From positions 1-40,340 of the forward strand of contig JAOZVV010000119.1 of assembly GCA_025869365.1 (NCBI GenBank): 40,340 bases of DNA, written 5' to 3'. Position 1 is the first letter of the stretch, and the number at the start of each line of letters is the position of its first letter. Under the pieces are notes generated by a model. The model was not told where the DNA came from, searched no databases, and saw only the letters and a list, made by a program, of their open reading frames with translations. Of this stretch, positions 32,861 through 40,340 are shown piece after piece. The stretch comes from Pseudonocardia sp. (lineage in GTDB: Bacteria > Actinomycetota > Actinomycetes > Mycobacteriales > Pseudonocardiaceae). A program made the position numbers and the translations under genes.

Positions 32861-34399
32861 GTGCTCCTGCCGCACGACACCGCCCTGCCCGCCGCAGCCG
32901 GGCCCGGCGAGCGGCGGCGCGGGATGACCGGCGGCAACGACCGTCAGGTGGGCCCACGGCTGGTCGACGACGTCGCCCACCGGATCCGCCGGGACATCCT
33001 GTCCCGGGGCTGGCCGGTCGGGGAGATCGTCGGCACCGAGCCCGAGCTCGTCGAGCGGTACGGGGTCAGCCGGGCCGTGGTCCGGGAGGCGATCCGGCTC
33101 GTCGAGTACCTGGGCGTCGCCCGGATGAAGCCGGGGGCCGGCGGCGGCCTGCTGGTCACCGCCCCGGACGAGACGGCCGTGAGCACCGCGGCGATGGTGT
33201 TCTTCGCCTATCGCGGCGTGGGCGCGGACGAGGTGCTCGAGGCCCGCGCGATCATCGAGGAACGGGCCGCCGAGCTCGCCGCCCGCACCGCGCCGCAGGA
33301 GGAGCGCGACGCCCTGCTGCGCAGGCTCGCGGACCACACCGGCCGGCCGGGCAACGAGCCGTGGATCGAGATGCACGCCGTCCTCGCCGGCATGTCCGCG
33401 AACCCGGCGCTCGAGCTCCTCACGCGGATCCTGGTGCAGGTGACGGACTGGTACGCGGCGTCGGGCCGGCGCTCGCACGCCCAGGTGCAACGGGACCGGC
33501 GCACCGCCACCGAGGCCCACCGCCGCATCGCCGAGGCCGTCGCGGCGGGTGACGCGCCGGCCGCGGGAGCCGCCACCCGCGAGCACATCGAGCGGATCAC
33601 GACGAACCTGACCTCCCGGCGCGGCCGCCGGACGCTGACCTTCGGGGACATGTCCAGCGGGAAGGCCGCGGCGAAGCTCGCCAGTGTCATCGCCGCCGAG
33701 ATCCTCACCGACATCATCGACCAGGGCTGGGAGGTGGACCGGCACGTCGGCTCCGAGCTCACGCTCGCGGCCCGCTACGACGTGAGCCGCGCCGTGGTGC
33801 GCGAGGCGGTCCGCCTGCTGGAGTTCCACCAGGTCGTCCGCACCCGGCGCGGGCCGGGCGGCGGGCTGTTCGTCGCGATGCCGTCCGTCGACGCCGCGGC
33901 CGAGTCCCTGGCGATCCACCTGGACTACGAGGGCGTGGACACCACCGCGCTCTTCGAGGTCCGCTCCGCCCTCGAGCTGGCCATCGTGGAGCGGCTCGCC
34001 GCCGAGGCCGATCCGGGGTCGATCGGGGAGCTGCGCGAGGCGCTGCAGAGCCACCGCCGCGCGTCGGGGAAGCCGGGCCTGGCCATCCACGGATGGCACG
34101 GCCAGCTCGCGGAGCACGCGGGGAACCAGGCCGTCTGGTTCTTCCTGCTCGCGCTGATGCGCCTCACCGAGCAGCGCGGCAGGCAGCCGGACCCGGCGAT
34201 GCGCGAGTGGGTGGACCGGGAGCACGTCGAGATCATCGACGCGATCGGGGCGGGCGACGTCGCGCTCGCCCGACGCCTCATGCGCGATCATCTCGAACAG
34301 GTCCGACCGGTCGTCCGGCTCCTGGGGCCGACCGCCCAGCGGGCTCCCGGCGCGCCGGCGAAGTCCGCGCCAATAGATACACTCTTTTCCAATCGGTGA
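32861..34399 (+). CDS. Tandem-duplicated GntR/FadR-type (FCD) transcription regulator
   Basis: A 512-residue protein made of two complete GntR-FCD units. Winged helix 1 (about 31-97) has YGVSRAVVREAIRLVEYLG and winged helix 2 (about 267-331) has YDVSRAVVREAVRLLEFHQ. Each is followed by a helical FCD ligand domain (about 110-245 and 345-480). Ordinary family members carry one of each and dimerise, so here the dimer is probably built into one chain. GTG at 32861 has AAAGAGG five bases upstream. An ATG at 32924 is also in frame. FCD domains bind acyl-CoA or organic acids, and the neighbouring CoA pathway genes are the likely targets. The residues PIDTLF at the end overlap the second operator-like site. 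Confidence 0.9.
   Translation: MLLPHDTALPAAAGPGERRRGMTGGNDRQVGPRLVDDVAHRIRRDILSRGWPVGEIVGTEPELVERYGVSRAVVREAIRLVEYLGVARMKPGAGGGLLVTAPDETAVSTAAMVFFAYRGVGADEVLEARAIIEERAAELAARTAPQEERDALLRRLADHTGRPGNEPWIEMHAVLAGMSANPALELLTRILVQVTDWYAASGRRSHAQVQRDRRTATEAHRRIAEAVAAGDAPAAGAATREHIERITTNLTSRRGRRTLTFGDMSSGKAAAKLASVIAAEILTDIIDQGWEVDRHVGSELTLAARYDVSRAVVREAVRLLEFHQVVRTRRGPGGGLFVAMPSVDAAAESLAIHLDYEGVDTTALFEVRSALELAIVERLAAEADPGSIGELREALQSHRRASGKPGLAIHGWHGQLAEHAGNQAVWFFLLALMRLTEQRGRQPDPAMREWVDREHVEIIDAIGAGDVALARRLMRDHLEQVRPVVRLLGPTAQRAPGAPAKSAPIDTLFSNR
34374..34390. promoter_or_regulatory. Second operator-like site (inverse copy of the one at 32601)
   Basis: TAGATACACT at 34374-34383 followed by CTTTTCC is the inverse complement of the element at 32601-32615 (core identical over ten bases, flank GAAA kept). 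It sits over the last codons of the regulator gene, about 110 bases ahead of the next rightward gene. Confidence 0.5.
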
Positions 34400-34496
34400 A
34401 CCTCTGACGTGTGCAGAGTCCTCACTGTTGGTCATCCAGGCTATCGAATAGCATGGGACGGGTCAGGAGAATTCGGCGTCGTCGAGGAGGACAGCA

Positions 34497-34802
34497 ATGA
34501 GGACGAAACCCGGTCAGCGAGTCCGGAGCGTGACGTGCGACGGGCAGTTCGTGGTCGTCCGGCCCGCGGCCGACGACATCGAGCTGACCTGTGGCGGTGC
34601 CCCGGTGGCGGACCTGGGGAGCGAGCCCGCCACCGCGCCACTGGACCCCGGACGCGCCGGCGGCACCCTCCCCGGCAAGCGGTACGGCCATCCCGCGTCG
34701 GGGTTGGAGATCATGTGCACCAAGCCGGGCAAGGGCTCGCTCGCCGTGGGCACGGACGTGCTGGAGCCGGTGCTGGCGAAGCCGCTGCCCTCGTCGGACT
34801 GA
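34497..34802 (+). CDS. Conserved hypothetical protein (101 residues)
   Basis: ATG at 34497 lies seven bases after a GGAGGA ribosome site. The product starts MRTKPGQRVRSVTCDGQF and has DIELTCGGAPV and LEIMCTKPGKGSLAVG, ending AKPLPSSD. Three cysteines (14, 32, 74) could bind a metal but do not form a CxxC pair. I have a weak recollection of this as an unnamed actinobacterial protein near acyl-CoA genes, and no function is known to me. It follows the regulator in the same direction and ends at a strong terminator. Confidence 0.75.
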   Translation: MRTKPGQRVRSVTCDGQFVVVRPAADDIELTCGGAPVADLGSEPATAPLDPGRAGGTLPGKRYGHPASGLEIMCTKPGKGSLAVGTDVLEPVLAKPLPSSD

Positions 34803-34816
34803 GGGGCCGGACCGCA

Positions 34817-34847
34817 CGGGGCCTGCCAGGTGCACCGGCAGGCCCCG
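34817..34847. terminator. Strong bidirectional terminator
   Basis: CGGGGCCTGCC (34817-34827) pairs perfectly over 11 bases with its complement at 34837-34847 around a 9-base loop, in the 51-base gap between convergent stop codons at 34802 and 34854. Confidence 0.85.
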
Positions 34848-34853
34848 CCCGCA

Positions 34854-35663
34854 TCAGGTCCCGGTGAAGTTCGGCGAGCGCTTCTCCACGAACGCCGACG
34901 AGCCCTCCCGCACGTCGTTGGTCTTGAGGGTCAGCATGTCGTAGGCCATGGACGTCTCGAAGGCGCCGGCCATCAGCTGCTTGAGCATGACGTTCACGGA
35001 CAGCTTGGCGAACGCGATCGCCAACGGCGCGCCGTTGGCGAGGCGCTCCGCCATCTCGTCCACGAACTTGTCCAGCTCCTCGTCCGGGACGCAGTGGTTG
35101 ATCAGACCCATCTCGGCGGCCTTCGGGCCGTCGATCGGGTCCCCGAGCATGATGTACTCCTTCGCCCGGTGGAAGCCGATCAGCAGCGGCCACAGGGCCG
35201 CGCCGCCGTCCCCGGGAGCGATGCCGTTCTTCACGTGCGAGTCGCAGAACCGCGCGTTCTCCGACGCGATCACGATGTCCGCGCTGAGGCAGATGTTCAC
35301 CCCGAGCCCGTAGGCCGGGCCGCGGACCTTGGAGATGATCGGCGTCTCGCAGTCCAGCATCCGCCAGAACGAGTCCCGCGGGCCCTTCACCGACAGGCGC
35401 TTGGCCGTGTTCTTCTCCGGCCCGGAGCTCTGGGACAGGTTGCGCAGGTCGATGCCCGCGCAGAACGCGTCGCCGTGTCCGGAGAGGACGACGACGTAGA
35501 CGTCCTCGTCCTCGTCGACCTCGGTCCACAGCCGGTGCAGCTCGTTGATCATGGTGTGGTTCAGGGCGTTCTTGCGCCCCGGGTTGTTCAGCTCGGCGTG
35601 CAGGACGCGCCCCTGCTTGCGCAGGATGATCCCGGTGTAGGACTCGGGGTCGATCGTGGTCAC
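34854..35663 (-). CDS. Enoyl-CoA hydratase/isomerase family protein (distal copy)
   Basis: A 269-residue crotonase-fold protein. AFCAGIDLRNL (about 66-76) and RGPAYGLGVNICLSADIVIA (113-132) form the oxyanion hole. The catalytic-acid helix region reads NGIAPGDGGAALWP, with Asp in the place where hydratases have Glu, so an isomerase or a retro-aldol reaction is possible. GTG at 35663 has AAAGGA upstream. It is the last gene of the leftward set and is probably cytoplasmic, acting on an enoyl-CoA from the dehydrogenases. Confidence 0.88.
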   Translation of the reverse strand: MTTIDPESYTGIILRKQGRVLHAELNNPGRKNALNHTMINELHRLWTEVDEDEDVYVVVLSGHGDAFCAGIDLRNLSQSSGPEKNTAKRLSVKGPRDSFWRMLDCETPIISKVRGPAYGLGVNICLSADIVIASENARFCDSHVKNGIAPGDGGAALWPLLIGFHRAKEYIMLGDPIDGPKAAEMGLINHCVPDEELDKFVDEMAERLANGAPLAIAFAKLSVNVMLKQLMAGAFETSMAYDMLTLKTNDVREGSSAFVEKRSPNFTGT

Positions 35664-35694
35664 GGTGGGTCCTTTCCTCAGTACGTCGGTGAGC

Positions 35695-36528
35695 TCAGGC
35701 GACGGGCCGGACGGGCGGGTGGCCGATCGCGTGGGTGGTGGCGCCGAGCGTCGAGCGGACCGCCTCGGACACCTGGGCGACGGACCAGCCCGGCGGGTTC
35801 TCCACGACGGGCTCGGCGTACGCCGGCGGGCGGAGCAGGCTGAGCCGGGAGCCGTCGAAACGGACGACCTGGCCGTGCAGCCCGGCGGCCTCGTCGCCCA
35901 GCAGGTAGGCCACGACCGGGGCGATGTGCTCCGCCTCGGGCAGCGCCTCGGACCGGCCCATCCCGGAGCGGCCGAGCGGCGAGAGCCCGACGACGTGGAT
36001 CCCGCTGCCCGCCAGGTCGATCGCCCAGCCGTAGGTCAGCGAGGCGACCGCGCCCTTCGTCGCGCCGTAGAGGGCGAGACCGGGCATGCCGAGGTGACCG
36101 CCGGAGGTGACGTTGACGATCGCGCCGCCGCCCGCCCGGCGCATCGCCTCGATCGCGGCGATCCCCACGTTGAGCACCCCGACGACGTTGACGTCCACCA
36201 GGTGCCGGATGTCCTTCGCGCCGATGTCCCAGGGATCCCCGGAGACGATCACACCGGCGTTGTTCACCAGCCCGTCGATCCGGCCGTACTCGGCGACGCA
36301 GGCCGCGACGATCCCGGCGGCCGCGTCGAAGTCCACGACCGACGCGGGATGTGCCGACGCGGAGCCGCCCGCGTCCGTGATCTCCTGCGCGACGGCCTTC
36401 GCCCGTTCCGGATCGACGTCGTTGACCAGGATCGAGGCGCCCTCGGCCGCCGCGGCGAGCGCGTAGGCGCGGCCGAGGCCGTACCCGGCGCCGGTGACGA
36501 CGACGGCGCGTGAGTCGAGCGTTCCCAT
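35695..36528 (-). CDS. Short-chain dehydrogenase/reductase
   Basis: This 277-residue SDR has VVVTGAGYGLGRAYA (9-23), NDVD after the second strand, LVNNAGV (about 87-93), and the catalytic Ser in VTSGG followed by Tyr154 and Lys158 (YGATK). The Asp-containing NDVD loop favours NAD+. In this acyl-CoA set it probably oxidises a 3-hydroxyacyl-CoA or a ring alcohol, like the HSD17B4-type SDRs of steroid side-chain degradation. A C-terminal tail of about 45 residues after the usual end (from PAYAEPVVENPPG) is typical of that branch. It lies 31 bases before the hydratase gene. Confidence 0.87.
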   Translation of the reverse strand: MGTLDSRAVVVTGAGYGLGRAYALAAAAEGASILVNDVDPERAKAVAQEITDAGGSASAHPASVVDFDAAAGIVAACVAEYGRIDGLVNNAGVIVSGDPWDIGAKDIRHLVDVNVVGVLNVGIAAIEAMRRAGGGAIVNVTSGGHLGMPGLALYGATKGAVASLTYGWAIDLAGSGIHVVGLSPLGRSGMGRSEALPEAEHIAPVVAYLLGDEAAGLHGQVVRFDGSRLSLLRPPAYAEPVVENPPGWSVAQVSEAVRSTLGATTHAIGHPPVRPVA

Positions 36529-36556
36529 GGTGTGCCCTTCGTGCGACGGGTAGGGG

Positions 36557-37825
36557 TCAGCGGCGATCGGCGCGGCGGGCGAGCACGTCCCGGAAGGACA
36601 CCGCCCGGTCCACGGCGACCTCGCGCGGCATCCCGAGCAGGCGCTCGCTGACGATGTTGCGCTGCATCTCGTTCGTGCCGCCGGCGATCGCGATGGTGCG
36701 CGAGACGAGCCAGCGCACCGAGTGCGCGTCGATGTTGTCCCCGGCCTCGTCGTCCCAGACGACGCCGTCCTCGCCCGCGACGGCCAGGCCGATCTCCCCG
36801 CGCCGGGGTGCGTCGATGCCCATGCCCAGCTTGAGCAGCGATCCCCACTCCCCCTCGAACGCGCCCGTCCGGATCCCGGTCATGACGCGGTCGCTCACCT
36901 GGCGGGCGACCACCGCGGAGATGTGGGCCTCGGCGAGCAGCTGGCGGGAGACCGGGTCGCCCGACGTGCCCGCCGCCCGGCTGAGCGCGATGAGGTCGTC
37001 GATCCCGCTGCCCGTCGCGTCGCCCGCGTCCGCCTCGGCGCGGTAGCCCCGGCCGTGGCCGACGCCCGCCGTGGCGTTGCGCTCGTGGTAGAGCAGGGTG
37101 TGCGCGACGGCCCAGCCGTTGTTGAGCGGGCCGATGAGGTTGCCGTCCTGGAGCACCACCTCGTCCAGGAACTCCTGGAAGAAGTGCGGGTCGCCGCCGT
37201 CCGCGGAGACGATCGGCTCGATGCGGACCCCGGCGTGGTCCAGCGGCACCGCGAACATCGACAGCCCGCTGTACTTCGGCACGTCGAGGTCCGTGCGGGC
37301 CAGGCACATCCCGTAGTCCGCGTGGTTCGCCCCGGTGGTCCAGATCTTGGCCCCGTCGATCACCCAGTCGTCCCCGGACCGCGCGGCCCGGGTGAGCACG
37401 CCGGCCATGTCCGAGCCGCCCGAGGGTTCGGACAGCAGCTGCAGCCAGATCTCCTCCCCCCGCAGCATCCGCGGCAGGTGGCGCTCCTTGAGCTCGTCGG
37501 ACCCGTGGTCCAGCAGCGTCGGTGCCATCATCGCGACGGAGACGGCGAGCGGGGTCGGCATCCGGTAGCCGGCCGCCTCCTCGGCGAAGACGGTCTGGTG
37601 GTCCAGCGTCAGGCCGGCCCCGCCGTACCGTCGCGGGAACGCGATCCCGGCGAAGCCGCCGTCGAAGAGGATCGCCTGCAGCTCCTTGGCCTCCCGCATC
37701 GAGACCGGGCCGTCGCCCTCGGTGCGGCGCGGCATCGAGGCGGCGAGAAAGGTGCGGGCCCGGTCGCGGAAGACGTCGAGGCTCTCGAGCTGTCCCTCCG
37801 CCGGGCGTGGCGCGGTGGTCGTCAT
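36557..37825 (-). CDS. Acyl-CoA dehydrogenase, catalytic-type subunit
   Basis: A 422-residue FAD protein of the FadE family. QLLSEPSGGSDMAG (about 149-162) is the flavin/substrate loop, GAKIWTTGANHADYG follows, and the C-terminal IAGGTNEMQRNIVSERLLGMP contains the FAD-binding GGTxE motif. It introduces a trans-2,3 double bond into an acyl-CoA. ATG has GAGGAG upstream, and its gene follows the second, smaller dehydrogenase by 10 bases. Such pairs (FadE26-27, FadE28-29) form heterotetramers acting on bulky steroid or ring side chains, which suggests the same for these. Confidence 0.92.
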   Translation of the reverse strand: MTTTAPRPAEGQLESLDVFRDRARTFLAASMPRRTEGDGPVSMREAKELQAILFDGGFAGIAFPRRYGGAGLTLDHQTVFAEEAAGYRMPTPLAVSVAMMAPTLLDHGSDELKERHLPRMLRGEEIWLQLLSEPSGGSDMAGVLTRAARSGDDWVIDGAKIWTTGANHADYGMCLARTDLDVPKYSGLSMFAVPLDHAGVRIEPIVSADGGDPHFFQEFLDEVVLQDGNLIGPLNNGWAVAHTLLYHERNATAGVGHGRGYRAEADAGDATGSGIDDLIALSRAAGTSGDPVSRQLLAEAHISAVVARQVSDRVMTGIRTGAFEGEWGSLLKLGMGIDAPRRGEIGLAVAGEDGVVWDDEAGDNIDAHSVRWLVSRTIAIAGGTNEMQRNIVSERLLGMPREVAVDRAVSFRDVLARRADRR

Positions 37826-37835
37826 CGTGGTCTCC

Positions 37836-38936
37836 TCACACGCCCAGCCGGACGCAGATCTGCTCGCGGTACCGCTCGGGCGTGCCGAGGACGGCGCGGT
37901 TCACCGTGACCCGGCGCAGGTAGAGGTGGATGTCGTGTTCCCAGGTCACGCCGATGCCGCCGAGCAGCTGGACGCACTCCTGCACGAATGTCGGGGCGGT
38001 GTCCTTGACGTAGGCCGCGGCGATCCGCACGAGGCGTCCCGCCTCCGGGTTCGCGTCGTCGACGGCCCGGGCGGCCGCGTCCGTGGTGGCCTTGGCGGAC
38101 TCCAGGTGCAGCAGCATGTCCGCGACCCGGTGCTTCAGCGCCTGGTAGGAGGCGATGGCGCGGCCGAACGCGTAGCGGTCCCCCATGTAGGCGAAGGTGG
38201 TCTCGAACGCCCGGTCCATCGCGCCCACGGACTCGGCGGCCTGCAGCGTCAGCGCGACCTGCAGGGCCCGTTCGACGGCGTTCGCGCCGTCGATCAGGTG
38301 GGACCGCGGCACGCGGACGCCCTCGAACCGCACCCGCGCGAAGCGGCGCACCAGGTCCAGGCTCCGCCCGGGGACGACCGTGACGCCCGGGTGCGTGCGC
38401 GGGACCGCGACCTGCGCGATCCCGTCCCCGGTCCGGACGACGACGAGCAGCAGGTCCGCCGAGGCGGCGGCCTCGACGTGGGGGGCCGTCCCGTCGAGGA
38501 CGATCTCGCCCCCGTCGGCGCGGGCCTCCACCCGCAGGTCGTCGGGGAGCCCGGACGACGCCCAGGCCGCGGTGGCGTCCCCCTCCAGGAGGCCCGGCAG
38601 GTGCGCCTCCTTCAGCGCGGGGTCCCCCCCGGCGCTCAGTGCGGAGACGACGACGTTGGTGGGCAGGAACGGGCCGGGCGCGATCAGCCGCCCGCGCTCC
38701 TCCGCCACGATCACCGCGTCCCGCAGCGGCGCCCCGGACAGGCTGCCGCCGCCGTCCTCCTCACTCGCCAGCAGCGTGGTCCAGCCGAGCTCCGCCGCCT
38801 TCCGCCACCAGCCGGGGTCGAACCCGTGCTCCGTGCGGTGCAGCTCCCGGACGTGCTCCAGCGGGCTCTCCCGTTCGAGGAACCGGCGGGTGTTCTGCTG
38901 GAAGAACAGCCGGTCGTCGGCAAGCTCAAGATCCAT
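37836..38936 (-). CDS. Acyl-CoA dehydrogenase, smaller partner subunit
   Basis: The 366-residue protein keeps the overall FadE fold (RFLERESPLEHVRELH near the start; GDRYAFGRAIASYQALKHRVADM at about 258-280, given as GDRYAFGRAIAS and YQALKHRVADM; QLLGGIGVTWEHDIHLYLRR near the end). The EPxxGSD loop of its partner is absent, replaced by ASSGLPDDL. Smaller subunits of alpha2beta2 FadE enzymes look like this, where each FAD site is completed by both chains. It overlaps the preceding hydratase gene by 11 bases and leads into the larger subunit gene. Confidence 0.9.
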   Translation of the reverse strand: MDLELADDRLFFQQNTRRFLERESPLEHVRELHRTEHGFDPGWWRKAAELGWTTLLASEEDGGGSLSGAPLRDAVIVAEERGRLIAPGPFLPTNVVVSALSAGGDPALKEAHLPGLLEGDATAAWASSGLPDDLRVEARADGGEIVLDGTAPHVEAAASADLLLVVVRTGDGIAQVAVPRTHPGVTVVPGRSLDLVRRFARVRFEGVRVPRSHLIDGANAVERALQVALTLQAAESVGAMDRAFETTFAYMGDRYAFGRAIASYQALKHRVADMLLHLESAKATTDAAARAVDDANPEAGRLVRIAAAYVKDTAPTFVQECVQLLGGIGVTWEHDIHLYLRRVTVNRAVLGTPERYREQICVRLGV

Positions 38937-39786
38937 CGGGCTCCTCCAGCCAGCGGTTGAACGTCGGGGTCTCCTTGCGGAGCCAGGCGCGGGATCCCTC
39001 GACCGCGTCCCGGTGGAAGTCGCTGACCGCGGTGCGGACGGAGATGTCGTCCCCCGCCTGGTCCAGCGTCTGGAGCGGCGCGTTGTAGATCGCCCGCTTG
39101 AGCAGCCGCATCGCCACCTGCGGACCGGCGGCGAGCTCCGCCGCCAGCTCCCGGGCGCGCGCCGGCAGTGCCTCGTCGGCGACGACCTCGGTGGCCAGCC
39201 CGAGCCGGACCGCCTCCTCGCCGCGGACCATCTTCTTGCGCATCACGAAGTCCAGGGCGCCCTTGACGCCGAGGTGCTCGACCAGCAGCCAGTGCCCGCC
39301 CTCGTCCGGCTGGTAGCCCATCCGCAGCGTGGCGCTGCCGAGGGTCGCCGACTCGGCCGCGATCACGTAGTCGCAGGCCAGCGCCATGGTCAGGCCGATC
39401 TGGATGGCGTAGCCGTTGACCGCGGCGATCGTCAGCTTGTCCAGCCGGCGCAGCGTCCGGGCGAGCTCCTGGCTGTAGAGCCGCAGCTGGGCGGCGAGGT
39501 TGACCGGGGTCTTGTGGCCCCGGGCGACGTCCGGCACGAGGGTGGGGGTCTCGTCCTCGTCGGTGCCGCCCAGCCACATCCCGGCGCAGAACCCGCGGCC
39601 CGTCGCCGTGAGGATCACGACGCGCACGTCGTCGTCGAGCTGACAGGCGTTGAGGATCTCGATCAGGTCCCGGCGGGCCGGGATGGACAGCGCGTTGAGC
39701 CGGTCCGGGCGGCGCAGGGTGATCTCCGCGATGCCCTGCTCGACCGTCACGTCGAAGCCCTGGTACTTCCCCGCGAGCCCGCTCAT
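38926..39786 (-). CDS. Enoyl-CoA hydratase/isomerase family protein (proximal copy)
   Basis: This 286-residue crotonase-fold protein has FCAGMWLGG (about 66-74) and AVNGYAIQIGLTMALACDYV (about 120-139) for the oxyanion hole, and MGYQPDEGGHWLL with a Glu at the usual catalytic-helix region. The loop after FCAGM is enlarged by DEDETPTLVPDVARGHKTP, which should widen the pocket for a bulky acyl group. ATG at 39786 overlaps the previous stop (ATGA). It precedes the two dehydrogenase genes, and hydration of an unsaturated acyl-CoA is the likely reaction. Confidence 0.9.
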   Translation of the reverse strand: MSGLAGKYQGFDVTVEQGIAEITLRRPDRLNALSIPARRDLIEILNACQLDDDVRVVILTATGRGFCAGMWLGGTDEDETPTLVPDVARGHKTPVNLAAQLRLYSQELARTLRRLDKLTIAAVNGYAIQIGLTMALACDYVIAAESATLGSATLRMGYQPDEGGHWLLVEHLGVKGALDFVMRKKMVRGEEAVRLGLATEVVADEALPARARELAAELAAGPQVAMRLLKRAIYNAPLQTLDQAGDDISVRTAVSDFHRDAVEGSRAWLRKETPTFNRWLEEPDGS

Positions 39787-40050
39787 CGGGCGGCCAGGAA
39801 GGACTCGACGTGGGCGAACTCCGCCACCATCGTCGTGTGGTGGTCCTCGATCAGGTCCCGGACCTTCGGATCCGTGAACACGTAGAGGCTGCCGCGCCGC
39901 ACCCCCTCGACCGTCATCCGCGCCACCACCTCGGGTTCCAGGGCGGGTGAGATGTCGAAGGACGAGCTGGGGCTGTGGGTGGGCCGGGTGTCGTGCGCCG
40001 CGGCCGCGGCGGCCGAGCGGGTGCGGGCCGAGGCCGGGATCCGGGGGCGG
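39783..40050 (-). CDS. C-terminal part of a probable short-chain dehydrogenase
   Basis: Only the last ~89 codons are reliable: the segment PALEPEVVARMTVEGVRRG followed by SLYVFTDPKVRDLIEDHHTT and a stop at 39783. This resembles the ends of SDRs whose C-termini read (A)xEVAxMVxxAVRRGxxYVxTDP. The front is lost in the homopolymer region from 40051. Its stop overlaps the hydratase start, so it was the previous gene in the same operon. The SDR assignment rests on this short tail. Confidence 0.6.
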
Positions 40051-40340
40051 CCCCCCCCCCTTGTTCGGTTTGTCCTTGGGGGGGGGTTTTTGGGGGGGGG
40101 GGGTTTGGGTGTGTTTATGGCGTTGGGGGGGGGGGTGGAGCGAGCGAGGAGAGGAGAGGGGAGCAGAGGTGGGAAGGAGGCGGGGAGAGGGAGGGAGAGA
40201 GAGGGAGAGAGAGGGAGTGGAAAGCGAGGCAGTGGAGAAGCAGTGGAGCAGTGGAGCAGCAGTGGAGCAGCTGCGAGGCAGTGGAGAAGCAGCACTCTGA
40301 AGCACTCTAAAGCACTCTGAAGCAGTCTGAAGCAGTGGAG
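40051..40340. other. Low-complexity contig end, probable assembly or sequencing artefact
   Basis: From 40051 the sequence has a run of ten C, long runs of G and T to about 40137, then purine-only GAGAGG-type sequence to 40220 and short repeats of GCAGTGGAG and AGCACTCTGA to the end. Codon structure, GC balance and third-position bias of the rest of the window all stop here. Frames crossing it are not genes. Confidence 0.85.

Noticed and set aside
38926-40305. Extended versions of the last two leftward frames starting inside the terminal repeats
   Set aside because: The added residues come from homopolymers and repeats (LLHC, PPPP, SLSL). The ATG at 39786 is the supported hydratase start.

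Overview
The window is GC-rich DNA (third codon positions almost always G or C) from an actinobacterium. Three things point there: actinobacterial gene families (mycofactocin-type SDR, F420/FMN luciferase-like oxidoreductases, paired FadE-like acyl-CoA dehydrogenases, FCD-type GntR regulators), a SAM-IV riboswitch, and a sulfur-type leader peptide ending in SSALCR. A Pseudonocardia-like genome is a guess, not a demonstration. No tRNA, rRNA, transposase, integrase or CRISPR array was seen. Genes are packed tightly, and ATGA or GTGA stop/start overlaps are common.

Region 1 (1-12.4 kb) is an oxidative catabolic island. A leftward set holds an FAD dehydrogenase, a luciferase-like oxidoreductase, a Gfo/Idh/MocA oxidoreductase, a P450, its 3Fe-4S ferredoxin and an MHS-type transporter. 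A rightward set holds a paralogous P450 overlapping a limonene-epoxide-hydrolase-type enzyme with a complete active site, a molybdenum hydroxylase (large and small subunits, no FAD subunit) and a mycofactocin-type SDR like carveol dehydrogenase. The shared promoter motif CTARCGWCG suggests one regulon. Epoxidation, hydrolysis to a diol and alcohol oxidation of a terpene-like or alicyclic compound is an inferred role. The transporter gene is bracketed by two arrays of one 22-bp repeat in opposite orientation.

Region 2 (12.4-15.3 kb) is the best candidate for an undescribed system: a coupled leftward four-gene operon with an HemK2/MTQ2-type methyltransferase, a CDGSH Fe-S protein, a haem-oxygenase-fold iron enzyme and an EgtD-family amino-acid N-methyltransferase. 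In the last, both residues that give EgtD its histidine specificity are glycine. Ergothioneine is therefore unlikely to be the product.

Region 3 (15.4-23.8 kb) holds a CPA1-type antiporter, a 53-residue protein, an M6-like metalloprotease without a signal peptide, a tryptophan-2,3-dioxygenase-fold haem protein whose distal histidine is leucine, and a leftward set of a SolA-type amine oxidase and two luciferase-like monooxygenases.

Region 4 (24.0-28.9 kb) starts with a SAM-IV riboswitch followed by a cysteine-type leader peptide, a GNAT gene that appears frameshifted, and cystathionine beta-synthase. Next come a DUF2252 gene that lacks its expected stop codon and a VIT/CCC1 membrane protein.

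Region 5 (29-40 kb) is a CoA-thioester catabolic island: a luciferase-like oxidoreductase, two type III CoA-transferases, two enoyl-CoA hydratases, two acyl-CoA dehydrogenases, an SDR and part of another. It is controlled, by inference, by a tandemly duplicated GntR/FCD regulator with a repeated AGTGTATCTA element at both ends of its gene. The last ~290 bases are homopolymers and low-complexity sequence unlike the rest and look like a contig-end artefact.
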